A stretch of DNA of 64,000 bases from Mycolicibacterium chubuense NBB4 (GCF_000266905.1 NC_018027.1:1240001-1304000), one strand, 5' to 3'. Numbered from the stretch's first letter, positions 26,515-35,352 are shown. Made by a program: numbers and translations. Notes: generated from the sequence alone by a model not told the origin.

Positions 26515-26886
26515 ATGCGGCTGGCATATCTGCTCGGCGCACCGGTGATGGTGATCGCCGGCATCACTGTCTTGCCGACTTTTGCTGCGCCGACTGCCAG
26601 GGCCGACTGTGTCGCGACGCGCGGGACGATGATCTGTTCGGACAACCCGGGCGCGGGCGACAACGGCAACCTGGGGCCGATGACGCCCTATCCGTGCGAC
26701 CTCGATTGGTACTGCGACATCGGCGGGTCCTGGGATCTGGGAGACGAGGACGTCGTCGGGAATCCTCCCGGCGGGCCTCCTGACATCGGTCGGCCGGGCC
26801 GGCCGGATATCGGCCGACCGGGTTCGCCGGGCAACAGGCCGGGCGGCGGCGGAGGTTCATCCGGCGGCGGCCCCGGCGGACGTTGA
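26515..26886 (+). CDS. Small exported Gly/Pro-rich protein with YPCDLDWYCD motif
   Basis: 123 aa. A signal peptide (hydrophobic about residues 4-24, cleavage near TARA-D) is followed by DCVATRGTMICSDNPGAG, then PYPCDLDWYCD, then a Gly/Pro-rich tail with a DIGRPGRP-type repeat. It is a paralog of the protein at 27348. Cysteines after the signal could form disulfides. Function unknown. Short gaps and parallel orientation put it in one unit with the next two genes. Confidence 0.75.
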   Translation: MRLAYLLGAPVMVIAGITVLPTFAAPTARADCVATRGTMICSDNPGAGDNGNLGPMTPYPCDLDWYCDIGGSWDLGDEDVVGNPPGGPPDIGRPGRPDIGRPGSPGNRPGGGGGSSGGGPGGR

Positions 26887-26914
26887 GTCAGAGAAATCGA
26901 TCGAGGAGAACGAA

Positions 26915-27289
26915 ATGTCATCTCATTCCATCTCCCCGCGGCGTGTGCTCGCGGCGGCCCTCGGCGCCGGCGCCGTCCTGCTGGCAGGGGGCTTCGCGCA
27001 GGCTCAGCCGCCGGAGCCGACTCCGCCGCCCCCGCCGCCATCGGCGCCCTCACCGCCGAACTGCACCGCGGCGGATCTGGCGGGTGTCATGTCCGGCGTC
27101 ACCGCGGCGACGTCGGCGTATCTGTTCACCCATCCGGCGGTGAACGACTTCTTCACCTCGCTCAAGGGCAAGACGGCTGACGAAAAGCGGGCGGCATTGC
27201 AGGAATACCTGGACACGAATCCGCAGGTCCAAGCGGAACTCCAGGGTATCCGTCAGCCGGCCAAGGACTTCCGGGCCCGCTGCGGCTAG
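26915..27289 (+). CDS. Hemophore-related exported protein
   Basis: 124 aa from ATG 26915. Signal peptide with cleavage near GFAQA-Q, then a proline-rich linker. A compact domain of about 80 aa follows: CTAADLAGVMSGVTAATSAYLFTHPAVNDFFTSL...R..LQEYLDTNPQVQAELQGIRQPAKDFRARC. That pattern (CTAADLA, SAYLFTHPxVN, YLDxNPxVxAEL, C near the end) matches the mycobacterial hemophore-related family (Rv0203-like). Such proteins bind heme outside the membrane and hand it to transporters. No heme transporter gene is adjacent. Confidence 0.8.
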   Translation: MSSHSISPRRVLAAALGAGAVLLAGGFAQAQPPEPTPPPPPPSAPSPPNCTAADLAGVMSGVTAATSAYLFTHPAVNDFFTSLKGKTADEKRAALQEYLDTNPQVQAELQGIRQPAKDFRARCG

Positions 27290-27347
27290 ACCGCCGGGCC
27301 GTCGGCGTCCGGTGCGACGCGCGGCAGCCGGCAGAAGGAGTGTTGTG

Positions 27348-27680
27348 ATGCGATTGCCGATTGTGCTGGTCGCACCGATGGTCGTGATCTCGTATCTCTT
27401 CATCGCCCCCGAGGCCGAGGCCGATTGCACGAGCTCGGCCGGGACCACGATCTGCTCCCAGGGCGACGTCCGCGGTGCGAACACCGGTCAGGGTCCGGGA
27501 TCGGGGCCATCGGTGCCCTATCCCTGTGACTACGACTGGAACTGCGACCAATGGGGCTGGGATTGGGACGTCAACGTCGACTGGAATCCGGGGGGCGGCA
27601 TCGGGGCGCCGGGCCGTCCGGGGAACCGGCCGGGGGCCGGCCGGCCCAGTACCGGTGGGGGCCGCGGCGGTCGGCGGTGA
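27348..27680 (+). CDS. Small exported Gly-rich protein, paralog of the 26515 gene
   Basis: 110 aa from ATG 27348 with AAGGAG upstream. Signal peptide ending near AEA-D, then DCTSSAGTTICSQGDVRGANTGQGPG and VPYPCDYDWNCDQW, with the same order of Cys residues as the protein at 26515, and a Gly/Arg/Pro-rich tail. The two paralogs flank the hemophore-like gene. Function unknown. Confidence 0.75.
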   Translation: MRLPIVLVAPMVVISYLFIAPEAEADCTSSAGTTICSQGDVRGANTGQGPGSGPSVPYPCDYDWNCDQWGWDWDVNVDWNPGGGIGAPGRPGNRPGAGRPSTGGGRGGRR

Positions 27681-27813
27681 CGTCGCGAGCACCGGAGCGG
27701 TCGAGGAGTGTAGGGACTTTGGTCCTCACTTGAACGACTCGCGCCGCGAACGGCCTTGTGATGCGACGCGGAGGACTAACGTCGACGACGTTCGAGAGAC
27801 GCGGGGGGCAGTC

Positions 27814-28806
27814 ATGAGGGTTCTGCAGTCGGTGTGCACGGCCGGGGTGACGGCCGTGCTCGGTGCGTCGATCGCGCTCGCACCGGCCGATCACAGCCCG
27901 CCGCGGGCGCCGATTGCCCTCGGCCGCAGCGTCTTCCCGGTCGCGCTGTCGTCCGCGACGCTGCCCGTGCCCCTGTCGTTGTTGCCGATCCGCCTGCTGG
28001 ACAAGCCGGCCGACGTGGCGCGCTCGGTTCCGCCGCGTCCGCACGCTCTGGTGACCGTGACGCCGTCGGTCGCTCCCGAGGCGTCGGTCGACGTCGCCGC
28101 AGCTTCGGTCGGCAACGCCATCATCAACGTGTACAACGCCGTCGAGCCGTGGGTGAGGTGGGGCTTCGACGTCGCGCAGTACGCCGTCGGCTGGATTCCG
28201 GTCGTCGGATGGCTGGCGCCGCAGATCGGCATCTTCTACGACTTCTTCGAGAGCATCGCCCAGAGCGCCACCTACAACTTCGCCTACTGGATCGACGGCA
28301 GCGTCACCTTCGGCGAGGGGGTGCGCAATGTGGCGCGGGACAGCTGGAATGCGCTCGTGCAGTTGGGCCGTGACGAGCTGAACTGGATCCTGCCGCCGCT
28401 GCCGCCGTGGCCCCCGGTGTTCCGCTCCTCAGCGGTGGCCACCGAGCAGACGATGGCCGCCGAGCAGGCGGTGCAGACGGACGCCGCGCCGGCGCACCCC
28501 CTGAAGTCCCGGCTGGCCTCGCTACGCGACTCGGTCCGCGCCGCGAAGGCGGCTGGAGACACACCGGCGGAGCCCGCCGACGCGACGACGTCGACGGCAC
28601 CGAAGCAGGCCGATACCCCCACGGAGACAGCCGAACCGGTGACGAAGGCCGACAAGCACACGACGCGCGCACAGAAGGCCGACGCCACAGCGCCCGACAC
28701 CGGTACCAGCACGACCGCGTCACCCAAGCCGAAGAAGTCCAGCGATCGCGGCGCGAAGGGCACGCACCGGGTCTTCGGACACGGGGTGGCGGCCTCAGCG
28801 CGCTGA
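27814..28806 (+). CDS. Exported protein with a hydrophobic core domain and Ala/Lys/Thr-rich tail
   Basis: 330 aa from ATG 27814 (MRVLQSVCTAGVTAVLGASIALAP, a signal peptide). The conserved part is NAIINVYNAVEPWVRWGFDVAQYAVGWIPVVGWLAPQIGIFYDFFESIAQSATYNFAYWIDG (about residues 104-165), a module seen in many mycobacterial exported proteins. The last 130 residues are low-complexity (Ala, Thr, Lys, Glu, Pro), as expected for a cell-wall-spanning or disordered tail. It ends 12 bp inside the convergent TetR gene. Function unknown. Confidence 0.75.
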   Translation: MRVLQSVCTAGVTAVLGASIALAPADHSPPRAPIALGRSVFPVALSSATLPVPLSLLPIRLLDKPADVARSVPPRPHALVTVTPSVAPEASVDVAAASVGNAIINVYNAVEPWVRWGFDVAQYAVGWIPVVGWLAPQIGIFYDFFESIAQSATYNFAYWIDGSVTFGEGVRNVARDSWNALVQLGRDELNWILPPLPPWPPVFRSSAVATEQTMAAEQAVQTDAAPAHPLKSRLASLRDSVRAAKAAGDTPAEPADATTSTAPKQADTPTETAEPVTKADKHTTRAQKADATAPDTGTSTTASPKPKKSSDRGAKGTHRVFGHGVAASAR

Positions 28807-29445
28807 GGCGGCCACCGCGTCGGAGAGCGCGGCCGGGATGCCGGGCACCCGTTCGACGGCGTCCATCAGCGCGTGCGCGCACAGGTCGGCGATGAGGTCC
28901 GCGTCGATCGACGGGTCCTTCAATCGCTGACGGCACATCTCCAACGTGAAGGCCAGCCAGCCGTAGACGATCGCGCGCAGGTCCCGCTCCACCTTCGCGT
29001 CGATCTCCCCGCCGACGGTTTTGACCATCCGGTCGAGGATGCGGTGGGCCTGCCGGTCGTTGTCGGTGTCCTCGATGCCGCGCAGCACGGGATCCGACCG
29101 CCCGAGCACCATGTACGCCGCCCACGCGCCGTGCGGATGTTGTTCGTCGTAGCGCAGGTAGGCGAGCACGCCGGAGCGGACCTGGCCGAACAGCGTCTGA
29201 TCCGGCTGGGCGGGGGTGTTCGTGGCCTCGAACAGTCGCTCGCCCTCCGCACGCACGACCGCGGCGAAGAAGGCCCGCTTGTCGGGGAAGTAGTGGTACA
29301 TCAGCGCGCGGGAGACGCCTGCGCGCTCGGCGATCTCGTCGATGCGCACCTCGTCGTAGGGGCGGTGACCGAACACCTCTGCACCCAAACCCAACAACTC
29401 GTTCCGGCGATCATCGGGCGAGAGGCGGCGCCGTGCTCGAGCCAT
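28795..29445 (-). CDS. TetR-family transcriptional regulator
   Basis: 216 aa from ATG 29445 (MARARRRLSPDDRRNELLGLG). The N-terminal helix-turn-helix is clear (VRIDEIAERAGVSRALMYHYFPDKRAFFAAVV, about residues 33-64). The C-terminal part is a generic TetR ligand domain. It stands alone on the minus strand, its 3' end overlapping the exported-protein gene by 12 bp. Target genes are not evident. Confidence 0.85.
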   Translation of the reverse strand: MARARRRLSPDDRRNELLGLGAEVFGHRPYDEVRIDEIAERAGVSRALMYHYFPDKRAFFAAVVRAEGERLFEATNTPAQPDQTLFGQVRSGVLAYLRYDEQHPHGAWAAYMVLGRSDPVLRGIEDTDNDRQAHRILDRMVKTVGGEIDAKVERDLRAIVYGWLAFTLEMCRQRLKDPSIDADLIADLCAHALMDAVERVPGIPAALSDAVAASAR

Positions 29446-29493
29446 GCCCGAATACTACGGAGCGCGCACCGACGTTCGCGCGCAGACCCGGGG

Positions 29494-30195
29494 TCACGCG
29501 ACGTCGGCGGCCTCGCGCTCGTCGTGCTCCTCACCGCCGGGCAGCTCGCGGTCCTCGCGCTCGGAACAGCGCCGCAGTGCCGCGAGGTCGCGGATCACCA
29601 CCTCGTTGTCATAGACGGCGATCCAGCCGCGCGCCACGAACTCGCCGAGTGCGTCACGGCCCGACGTGTGGCCCGCGCCGGCGAGCTGGGTGAGGTCCTC
29701 GGGCAGCAGGCTGTACCCAAGGTGGACGGTCCCGTCGTCGCCGGCGTCGAATCGGCTTGCGAGCGAAACCAATTGGCGGGCGATGCGCCCGGCGACATCG
29801 GTCGAGACGAAGTCGACGAGCTGTTCCTCGACCGTGTCGACCCGGCGGGCCAGCCGCTGCAGCAGGTGCCAGCCCAGCGCCGGGCGGGCGGCGATCAGCG
29901 CGCGCAGCGCCGACCGCGTCACCTCCGTCGCGGTCACCGGGGTCAGCGCCGTGGCGGTGCTCGTCCGCGGTCCGGGGTCGAACACGGCGAGTTCCCCGAG
30001 CACGTCGCCGGGTCCCAGGACGGCCAGCAGGAGTTCGCGGTCGTCGTAGCCGCGCCGGGACAGCCGGACGTGGCCGCTGTGGATGACGAACATGCGGTCG
30101 CCCGGATCGCCCTCGCAGAAGATGGTGGCCAGCGTGCCGAACGTGACGTCGGCGAGGGCGTCGCCGGCGGTCTCCTCACGCACTGCGACGGTCAT
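29494..30195 (-). CDS. Crp/Fnr-family cyclic nucleotide-binding regulator
   Basis: 233 aa from ATG 30195, overlapping the stop of the PAS gene (ATGA). The cNMP-binding fold shows FCEGDPGDRMFVIHSGHVRLSRRG and the phosphate-binding cassette GELAVFDPGPRTSTATA. A long helix and a C-terminal winged helix follow (LPEDLTQLAGAGHTSGRDALGEFVARGWIAVYDNEVVIRD). The tail is acidic (EREDRELPGGEEHDERE). The N-terminal strand of the barrel is short. Coupled with a PAS sensor, it is probably the output of a small sensing unit. Confidence 0.82.
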   Translation of the reverse strand: MTVAVREETAGDALADVTFGTLATIFCEGDPGDRMFVIHSGHVRLSRRGYDDRELLLAVLGPGDVLGELAVFDPGPRTSTATALTPVTATEVTRSALRALIAARPALGWHLLQRLARRVDTVEEQLVDFVSTDVAGRIARQLVSLASRFDAGDDGTVHLGYSLLPEDLTQLAGAGHTSGRDALGEFVARGWIAVYDNEVVIRDLAALRRCSEREDRELPGGEEHDEREAADVA

Positions 30196-30827
30196 GGGCC
30201 CGGGGCCGCCGGACGCACGTCGAGCTGGATTCTGGCCAGCGTCTGAGCCTGCTCGGCGTCCGGTCGGCCGAGTTTCTCCATGACCACTCGATAGGACTGG
30301 ACCAGCACGGCCAGGATCTCGTCGAAGCTGTGCTGCGTCAGGCGGCGGTGCATGTCCTCGGCTTGTTCGCGGAGATCGGCAAGGGCCGGCGCGGATCTCT
30401 GCGGACCGTCGGGCGACAGCACGGGCGTCACGTCCTGGGTGTGGTGGAGCACCCCGACGGTCTTGCCCCGCTCGGCGATGGGCCAGTTCACCGGCGTCCA
30501 CACCTTGTCGACGAAGGCGCCGGGTCGCGTGGTGTCGGGGATGTCGTAGCGCTGCACGCCCATGCAGTGCCGTCTACCTCGGCGCAGCACCCAGTCCAAC
30601 GACGTCGTCAGCCGGGCTGCTCCGTCGTCGGGGTCGGCCGGGTTGTGCGGGAACGCCTCGAACAGCATCTCGCCGACCAGGCTCTCCCTCGGCTGCTGGG
30701 ACGCCTGCTCGAACGCCGCGTTGACGGCCCGGATGCGGAGGTCGCGGTCGATCAGCAGGTAGGGAGCCCACCTGCGCTGGAACCAGTTCGATTTCTCGAT
30801 GCCCGATACCTGCGTATCCGACAACAC
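30192..30827 (-). CDS. PAS-domain sensor protein
   Basis: 211 aa. GTG 30827 is chosen because AGGAGG lies seven bases upstream; a TTG at 30845 is less likely. The PAS fold is recognisable: PYLLIDRDLRIRAVNAAFEQASQQPRESLVGEMLFEAFPHNPADP, then GVLHHTQDVTPVL. The C-terminal 70 residues are helical, with no kinase, GGDEF or phosphatase motif. It would sense a ligand, redox state or light through the PAS pocket and act by protein contact. Its overlap with the Crp/Fnr gene suggests the two work together. Confidence 0.78.
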   Translation of the reverse strand: MLSDTQVSGIEKSNWFQRRWAPYLLIDRDLRIRAVNAAFEQASQQPRESLVGEMLFEAFPHNPADPDDGAARLTTSLDWVLRRGRRHCMGVQRYDIPDTTRPGAFVDKVWTPVNWPIAERGKTVGVLHHTQDVTPVLSPDGPQRSAPALADLREQAEDMHRRLTQHSFDEILAVLVQSYRVVMEKLGRPDAEQAQTLARIQLDVRPAAPGP

Positions 30828-30963
30828 GTTCCGACCTCCTGGCAATGTCGCGCGGCCCCCCGCACCATCGAGTCATCGTGCCCGCGGGGTGGCCGGCGCC
30901 GCCAGGGACCTTGGTCATCAGCTGCGCAGCGACGGTCCACCGAGCTGCGTTCGCGGAGGGGCG

Positions 30964-31773
30964 TCAGCGCGCCCGCAACGTCCGTTGATACCGGCGCATC
31001 CCGCTGATCCAGCGGTCGTAGTCGCCGCCCTTGTGCCGGTACATCTCGAGCAGTTCGGGATGCGGCAGCACCATGAACCGCCCCGCTCGCACCGCGTCGA
31101 CCGTCACCCGGGCCACGTCGGCCGCGCTGATCACACCGGCCGAGTGCTCGATCGAGGACGCGCCGAGCTGCGCGTCGGGATCGTCGGTGCTGCGCACGGC
31201 GTGCAGCAGGGGGGTGTCGACGCCGAGCGGGCACACGCAACTGACGCCGATGCCGTCGTCGCCGTAGGTGATCGCCAGCCACTCCGCGAATCCGACCGCC
31301 GCGTGCTTGCTGACCGCGTATCCCGCCGCACCGAGCTGTGTCAGCAGGCCCGCGGCCGACGCCACGGACACGAAGTGGCCCGACCCCCGCGACTGCCAGT
31401 GCGGCACCAGCAGCCGGGCGGCGCGGACGTGCGCGCGCAGATTGACGTCGAGGATGACGTCCCAGTCGGATTCCGTTCCGAGGCCGGTCTTCCCGATGAT
31501 GCCGGCGTTGGCGACGTAGATGTCGACGGGGCCGAACTCGCGGGTGGCGAGGGTGATCAGCCCCTCGATGTCGACGACGTCGGCCGCGTCGGCGCGCAGA
31601 CCTGCCGCCTCCCCGCCGGCCGCGCGGACGGCCCCGGCGGTGTCCAGAGCGCCCACCTCGTCGAGGTCGCCGACGACCACGCGCGCGCCCTGGGCGGCGA
31701 GTTCGTGTGCCAGCGCCTCGCCGATGCCCGACGCTCCGCCGGTGACGATCGCGACCTTGCCCTGTACATCCAT
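30964..31773 (-). CDS. Short-chain dehydrogenase/reductase
   Basis: 269 aa from ATG 31773 (MDVQGKVAIVTGGASGIG). TGGASGIGEA binds NAD(P), NAG follows near residue 85, and the catalytic Ser-Tyr-Lys lies in SVASAAGLLTQLGAAGYAVSKHA. C-terminal sequence (PHPELLEMYRHKGGDYDRWISGMRR) resembles mycobacterial SDRs annotated as acting on long-chain alcohols or steroids. Substrate unknown. It lies downstream of pcd on the same strand, separated by a 113-bp gap with hairpins, so it may be transcribed separately. Confidence 0.87.
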   Translation of the reverse strand: MDVQGKVAIVTGGASGIGEALAHELAAQGARVVVGDLDEVGALDTAGAVRAAGGEAAGLRADAADVVDIEGLITLATREFGPVDIYVANAGIIGKTGLGTESDWDVILDVNLRAHVRAARLLVPHWQSRGSGHFVSVASAAGLLTQLGAAGYAVSKHAAVGFAEWLAITYGDDGIGVSCVCPLGVDTPLLHAVRSTDDPDAQLGASSIEHSAGVISAADVARVTVDAVRAGRFMVLPHPELLEMYRHKGGDYDRWISGMRRYQRTLRAR

Positions 31774-31845
31774 GTGACGATTGTCGGCCCCGAGCGTGCG
31801 CGGAATGTGCGCGGGTGGCGGCGTGTCGACGTGCAGACCCGCTCC

Positions 31846-31886
31846 CCCGCAAGCGGGAGGTGCCCCCAGCTCGCGGCAAAAGGGGG
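31846..31886. terminator. Hairpins immediately downstream of pcd
   Basis: CCCGC-AA-GCGGG at 31846-31857 and CCCCC (31863-31867) pairing with GGGGG (31882-31886) directly follow the pcd stop on the minus strand. Position fits a terminator or message end, without a T-run. Confidence 0.45.
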
Positions 31887-33431
31887 TCAGCCGAAGTGGA
31901 CGCCCTGGGCCAGCGGCAGGTCCGCGGAGTAGTTCACGGTGTTGGTCGCGCGGCGCATGTACGCCTTCCACGCGTCCGACCCAGACTCGCGTCCGCCGCC
32001 GGTCTCCTTCTCGCCGCCGAACGCACCGCCGATCTCGGCGCCGGAGGTGCCGATGTTGACGTTCGCGATGCCGCAGTCGCTGCCCTCGGCGGAGCAGAAG
32101 CGCTCCGCCTCGCGCAGGTCCAGCGTGAAGATTGCCGACGAAAGACCCTGCGGGACAGCGTTGTTCAAGGCGATCGCCTCGTCGAGCGAGTCGTAGGTGA
32201 GCACGTAGAGGATCGGGGCGAACGTCTCGAGGTGCACCACCTCGCTCTGGCCGGGCATCCGCACCACCGCGGGGGTGACGTAGAAGGCGCCCTCGTCGCC
32301 GACGTCGACGCGCTCGCCGCCGAGCACCTCACCGCCCTCGGCGCCGGCCTGCTGCAGCGCGCCGACCATGTCGCGGTAGGCGGTCTCGTGGATCAGCGGG
32401 CCGACGAGCGTGCCGTCGGCCAACGGGTCGCCGACGGGAAGCTGCCGATACGCCGAAACGATTCGCGACACCACGTCGTCGGCGATCGAGGAGTGAACGA
32501 TCAACCGCCGCAACGTCGTACACCGCTGACCCGCGGTGCCCGCCGCCGAGAACACGATGCCGCGCACCGCGAGGTCGAGGTCGGCGGCCGGTGTCACGAT
32601 GGCCGCGTTGTTGCCGCCGAGTTCCAGCAGCACCTTGCCGAACCGCTGCGCCACCCGCGGCCCCACCTCGCGGCCCATGCGCACGGACCCGGTCGCGCTC
32701 AGCAGCGCGACCCGCGGATCGTCGACCAGACGCTCGCCGACCTCGCGGCCGCCCTGGATCAGGCGACTGACCCCGGCCGGCGCGCCGACGTCGGCACACG
32801 CCCGTTCCAGCAGGGCCTGACAGGCGATCGCGGTCAGCGGCGTGAGCTCCGAGGGCTTCCACACCACGGTGTCACCACAGACCAGCGCGATCGCGGTGTT
32901 CCACGACCACACCGCGACCGGGAAGTTGAACGCCGTGATGACCCCGACGACGCCGAGCGGATGCCACGTCTCCATCAGCCGGTGCCCGGGCCGCTCGGAG
33001 GCGATCGTGCGGCCGTACAGCTGCCGCGACAGCCCGACCGCGAAGTCGCAGATGTCGATCATCTCTTGCACTTCGCCGAGCGCCTCGGAGGTGATCTTGC
33101 CGGCCTCGATCGTCACCAGCGTCGCGAGATCGGCCTTGTGCTCCACCAGAAGCCGGCCCAGCCGCGCCACCAGCGCTCCTCGCACCGGCGCCGGGGTCAG
33201 CCGCCACGCCGTGAACGCCTCTGCCGCTTGGGCTATCGCCTCATCGGCCTGCTCGACGGTGGACTCCGGGACGGTGAACAACACGTCGCCGTTGATGGGT
33301 GTGCTGGCCGTGACGCCGCCGGCGTTGGGTTCACCGAGGTCGACGCGGGCGCCGACGGCGGCCAGCGCGTCGCGGACCCGGGCGCGCAGCGCGTCGGAAG
33401 TCGGAAGTGCGGACGTCACAACGGTGGTCAT
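31887..33431 (-). CDS. pcd: L-piperideine-6-carboxylate / alpha-aminoadipate semialdehyde dehydrogenase
   Basis: 514 aa from ATG 33431. Aldehyde dehydrogenase features: FNFPVAVWSWN (about 169), KPSELTPLT, ATGSVRMGREV, general base Glu270 in LELGGNN and nucleophile Cys304 in AGQRCTTLRR. Length and sequence match the ALDH7/Pcd group. It oxidises the semialdehyde (or cyclic piperideine-6-carboxylate) made by lysine 6-aminotransferase to alpha-aminoadipate. It is divergent from lrpA and lat, reproducing the pcd/lrpA/lat cluster of mycobacteria, and is presumably regulated by LrpA. Confidence 0.92.
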   Translation of the reverse strand: MTTVVTSALPTSDALRARVRDALAAVGARVDLGEPNAGGVTASTPINGDVLFTVPESTVEQADEAIAQAAEAFTAWRLTPAPVRGALVARLGRLLVEHKADLATLVTIEAGKITSEALGEVQEMIDICDFAVGLSRQLYGRTIASERPGHRLMETWHPLGVVGVITAFNFPVAVWSWNTAIALVCGDTVVWKPSELTPLTAIACQALLERACADVGAPAGVSRLIQGGREVGERLVDDPRVALLSATGSVRMGREVGPRVAQRFGKVLLELGGNNAAIVTPAADLDLAVRGIVFSAAGTAGQRCTTLRRLIVHSSIADDVVSRIVSAYRQLPVGDPLADGTLVGPLIHETAYRDMVGALQQAGAEGGEVLGGERVDVGDEGAFYVTPAVVRMPGQSEVVHLETFAPILYVLTYDSLDEAIALNNAVPQGLSSAIFTLDLREAERFCSAEGSDCGIANVNIGTSGAEIGGAFGGEKETGGGRESGSDAWKAYMRRATNTVNYSADLPLAQGVHFG

Positions 33432-33494
33432 GAGCAGACGACTTTCTGATAGGAGGTGTGGAACGCGGAGACCTCTGCGCCGTACAGTGCGGCC

Positions 33495-33953
33495 ATGACC
33501 GACCCCGAGCTCGACGAGATCGATCGCGTGCTGGTCCGTGAACTCGTCGCCGACGGCCGTGCGACGCTGGCGCACCTGGCCGCGACCGCGGGGCTGTCGG
33601 TGTCGGCGGTGCAGTCGAGGGTGCGACGGCTGGAGTCACGCGGAGTGGTCGCGGGGTACACGGCGCGGATCAACCCGGAGGCCGTGGGCAGCATGCTCTC
33701 CGCGTTCGTCGCCATCACCCCTCTCGATCCCTCTCAACCCGATGATGCACCCGCGCGGCTCGAACACATCCCCGAAATCGAGGCGTGCTATTCGGTCGCC
33801 GGTGAGGACAGCTACGTGCTGCTGGTGCACGTCGAGTCGGCCCGGGCGCTCGAGGGCCTGTTGCAGCGCATCCGCACTGCAGCCGACGTGAAGACGCGCA
33901 GCACGATCATCCTACATAAATTCTACGACGGTAGACGTCACATACCGGATTAG
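33495..33953 (+). CDS. lrpA: Lrp/AsnC-family regulator
   Basis: 152 aa from ATG 33495. The N-terminal winged helix (LDEIDRVLVRELVADGRATLAHLAATAGLSVSAVQSRVRRLESRGVVAGYTARI) and C-terminal RAM ligand domain (AFVAITPL...IEACYSVAGEDSYVLLVHVES...LLQRI) are complete. M. tuberculosis LrpA (Rv3291c) controls lat and is tied to starvation and persistence. It lies 49 bp upstream of lat and is divergent from pcd. A palindrome in the lrpA-lat gap is a likely operator. Confidence 0.93.
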   Translation: MTDPELDEIDRVLVRELVADGRATLAHLAATAGLSVSAVQSRVRRLESRGVVAGYTARINPEAVGSMLSAFVAITPLDPSQPDDAPARLEHIPEIEACYSVAGEDSYVLLVHVESARALEGLLQRIRTAADVKTRSTIILHKFYDGRRHIPD

Positions 33954-33987
33954 TTATTGCTTAGACGTGGATATACCGTAATAACTG
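33953..33987. promoter_or_regulatory. Candidate LrpA operator upstream of lat
   Basis: AGTTATT at 33953-33959 and AATAACT at 33981-33987 form a perfect 7-bp inverted repeat, 21 bases apart, in an AT-rich 49-bp gap just before lat. The half-site centres are 28 bp apart, the scale expected for Lrp-type wrapping. Inferred from symmetry and neighbours. Confidence 0.5.
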
Positions 33988-34002
33988 CGATAACCTGGCT
34001 GT

Positions 34003-35352
34003 ATGACTGATGTTCTTCCGGCGCGCGCCGAAGCTGCAGGCTATGACGTCACACCCGACGATGTTCGTCCGGTGTTGGCCCGCAGCATCCTGGCCGACGG
34101 ACTGGACCTGGTCCTCGACATCGACCGCTCCCGGGGCTCCTGTCTGAGGGACGCCCGCACCGGCCGCGGCTATCTCGACATGTTCACGTTCTTCGCGTCC
34201 TCGGCGCTGGGCATGAATCACCCGGCGCTGGCCGACGACCCGCAGTTCCGCGACGAACTCGCCGCCGCCGCGCTGAACAAGCCCAGCAACTCCGACGTCT
34301 ACTCCGTGCCGATGGCCCGCTTCGTCGACACGTTCGTCCGCGTGCTCGGCGACCCCGGCCTGCCCCACCTGTTCTTCGTCGACGGCGGCGCGCTGGCCGT
34401 CGAGAACGCGCTGAAGGTCGCCTTCGACTGGAAGAGCCGCCTCAACGAGTCCCGCGGCATCGACCCCGCACTGGGCACCAGGGTGCTGCACCTGACGGGC
34501 GCCTTCCACGGGCGCAGCGGTTACACGATGTCGCTGACGAACACCGACCCGAACAAGGTCGCGCGGTTCCCGAAGTTCGACTGGCCGCGCATCGACGCGC
34601 CGTACCTGCGGCCGCACGCCGACATGGACGCGCTCGAAGCCGAGTCGATCCGTCAGGCGCGCGCGGCGTTCGAAGCCGCTCCGCGCGACATCGCGTGCTT
34701 CATCGCCGAACCGATCCAGGGCGAGGGCGGCGATCGGCACTTCCGTCCGCAGTTCTTCGCGGCGATGCGCGCGCTGTGCGACGAGTTCGATGCGCTGCTG
34801 ATCTTCGACGAAGTGCAGACCGGCTGCGGGATCACCGGAACCGCCTGGGCGTACCAGCAATTCGGGGTCGCCCCCGACGTCGTCGCGTTCGGCAAGAAGA
34901 CCCAGGTGTGCGGCGTGATGGCCGGCCGGCGGGTCGACGACGTCGCCGGCAACGTGTTCACCGTCAGCTCGCGGATCAACTCCACGTGGGGCGGCAACCT
35001 CGTCGACATGGTTCGCGCGCGCCGCATTCTCGAGGTCATCGAGGCCGACGGATTGTTCGCCCGCGCAACCGAATGCGGACGCTACCTGCTCGACCGGCTC
35101 GGCGAACTCGCCGACGATTTCCCCGGCCTGGTGCGCGACGTCCGCGGCCGCGGCCTGATGTGCGCGTTCAGCCTGCCCAGCGCCCAGCAGCGCGACACAC
35201 TGATCGCCGGCCTGTGGGAGCGCGGGGTGATCATGCTCGGCTGCGGCGCCGACAGCGTCCGGTTCCGGCCCGCCCTGACGGTGTCGCACAGCGAGATCGA
35301 CGCCGCGATCGACGCCGTGCGCGCGGTGCTCAGGTCGATGCGGTCTGCGTGA
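34003..35352 (+). CDS. lat: L-lysine 6-aminotransferase (PLP)
   Basis: 449 aa from ATG 34003, the length of mycobacterial Lat. A class III aminotransferase: TGAFHGRSGYTMSLTN (about 165-180), the PLP-contacting Asp in LIFDEVQTG (Asp269), and the Schiff-base Lys in the GKKTQ motif (about 298-299). It moves the epsilon-amino group of lysine to 2-oxoglutarate, giving glutamate and the semialdehyde that Pcd oxidises. Its last 23 bp overlap a convergent membrane nuclease gene. Confidence 0.95.
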   Translation: MTDVLPARAEAAGYDVTPDDVRPVLARSILADGLDLVLDIDRSRGSCLRDARTGRGYLDMFTFFASSALGMNHPALADDPQFRDELAAAALNKPSNSDVYSVPMARFVDTFVRVLGDPGLPHLFFVDGGALAVENALKVAFDWKSRLNESRGIDPALGTRVLHLTGAFHGRSGYTMSLTNTDPNKVARFPKFDWPRIDAPYLRPHADMDALEAESIRQARAAFEAAPRDIACFIAEPIQGEGGDRHFRPQFFAAMRALCDEFDALLIFDEVQTGCGITGTAWAYQQFGVAPDVVAFGKKTQVCGVMAGRRVDDVAGNVFTVSSRINSTWGGNLVDMVRARRILEVIEADGLFARATECGRYLLDRLGELADDFPGLVRDVRGRGLMCAFSLPSAQQRDTLIAGLWERGVIMLGCGADSVRFRPALTVSHSEIDAAIDAVRAVLRSMRSA

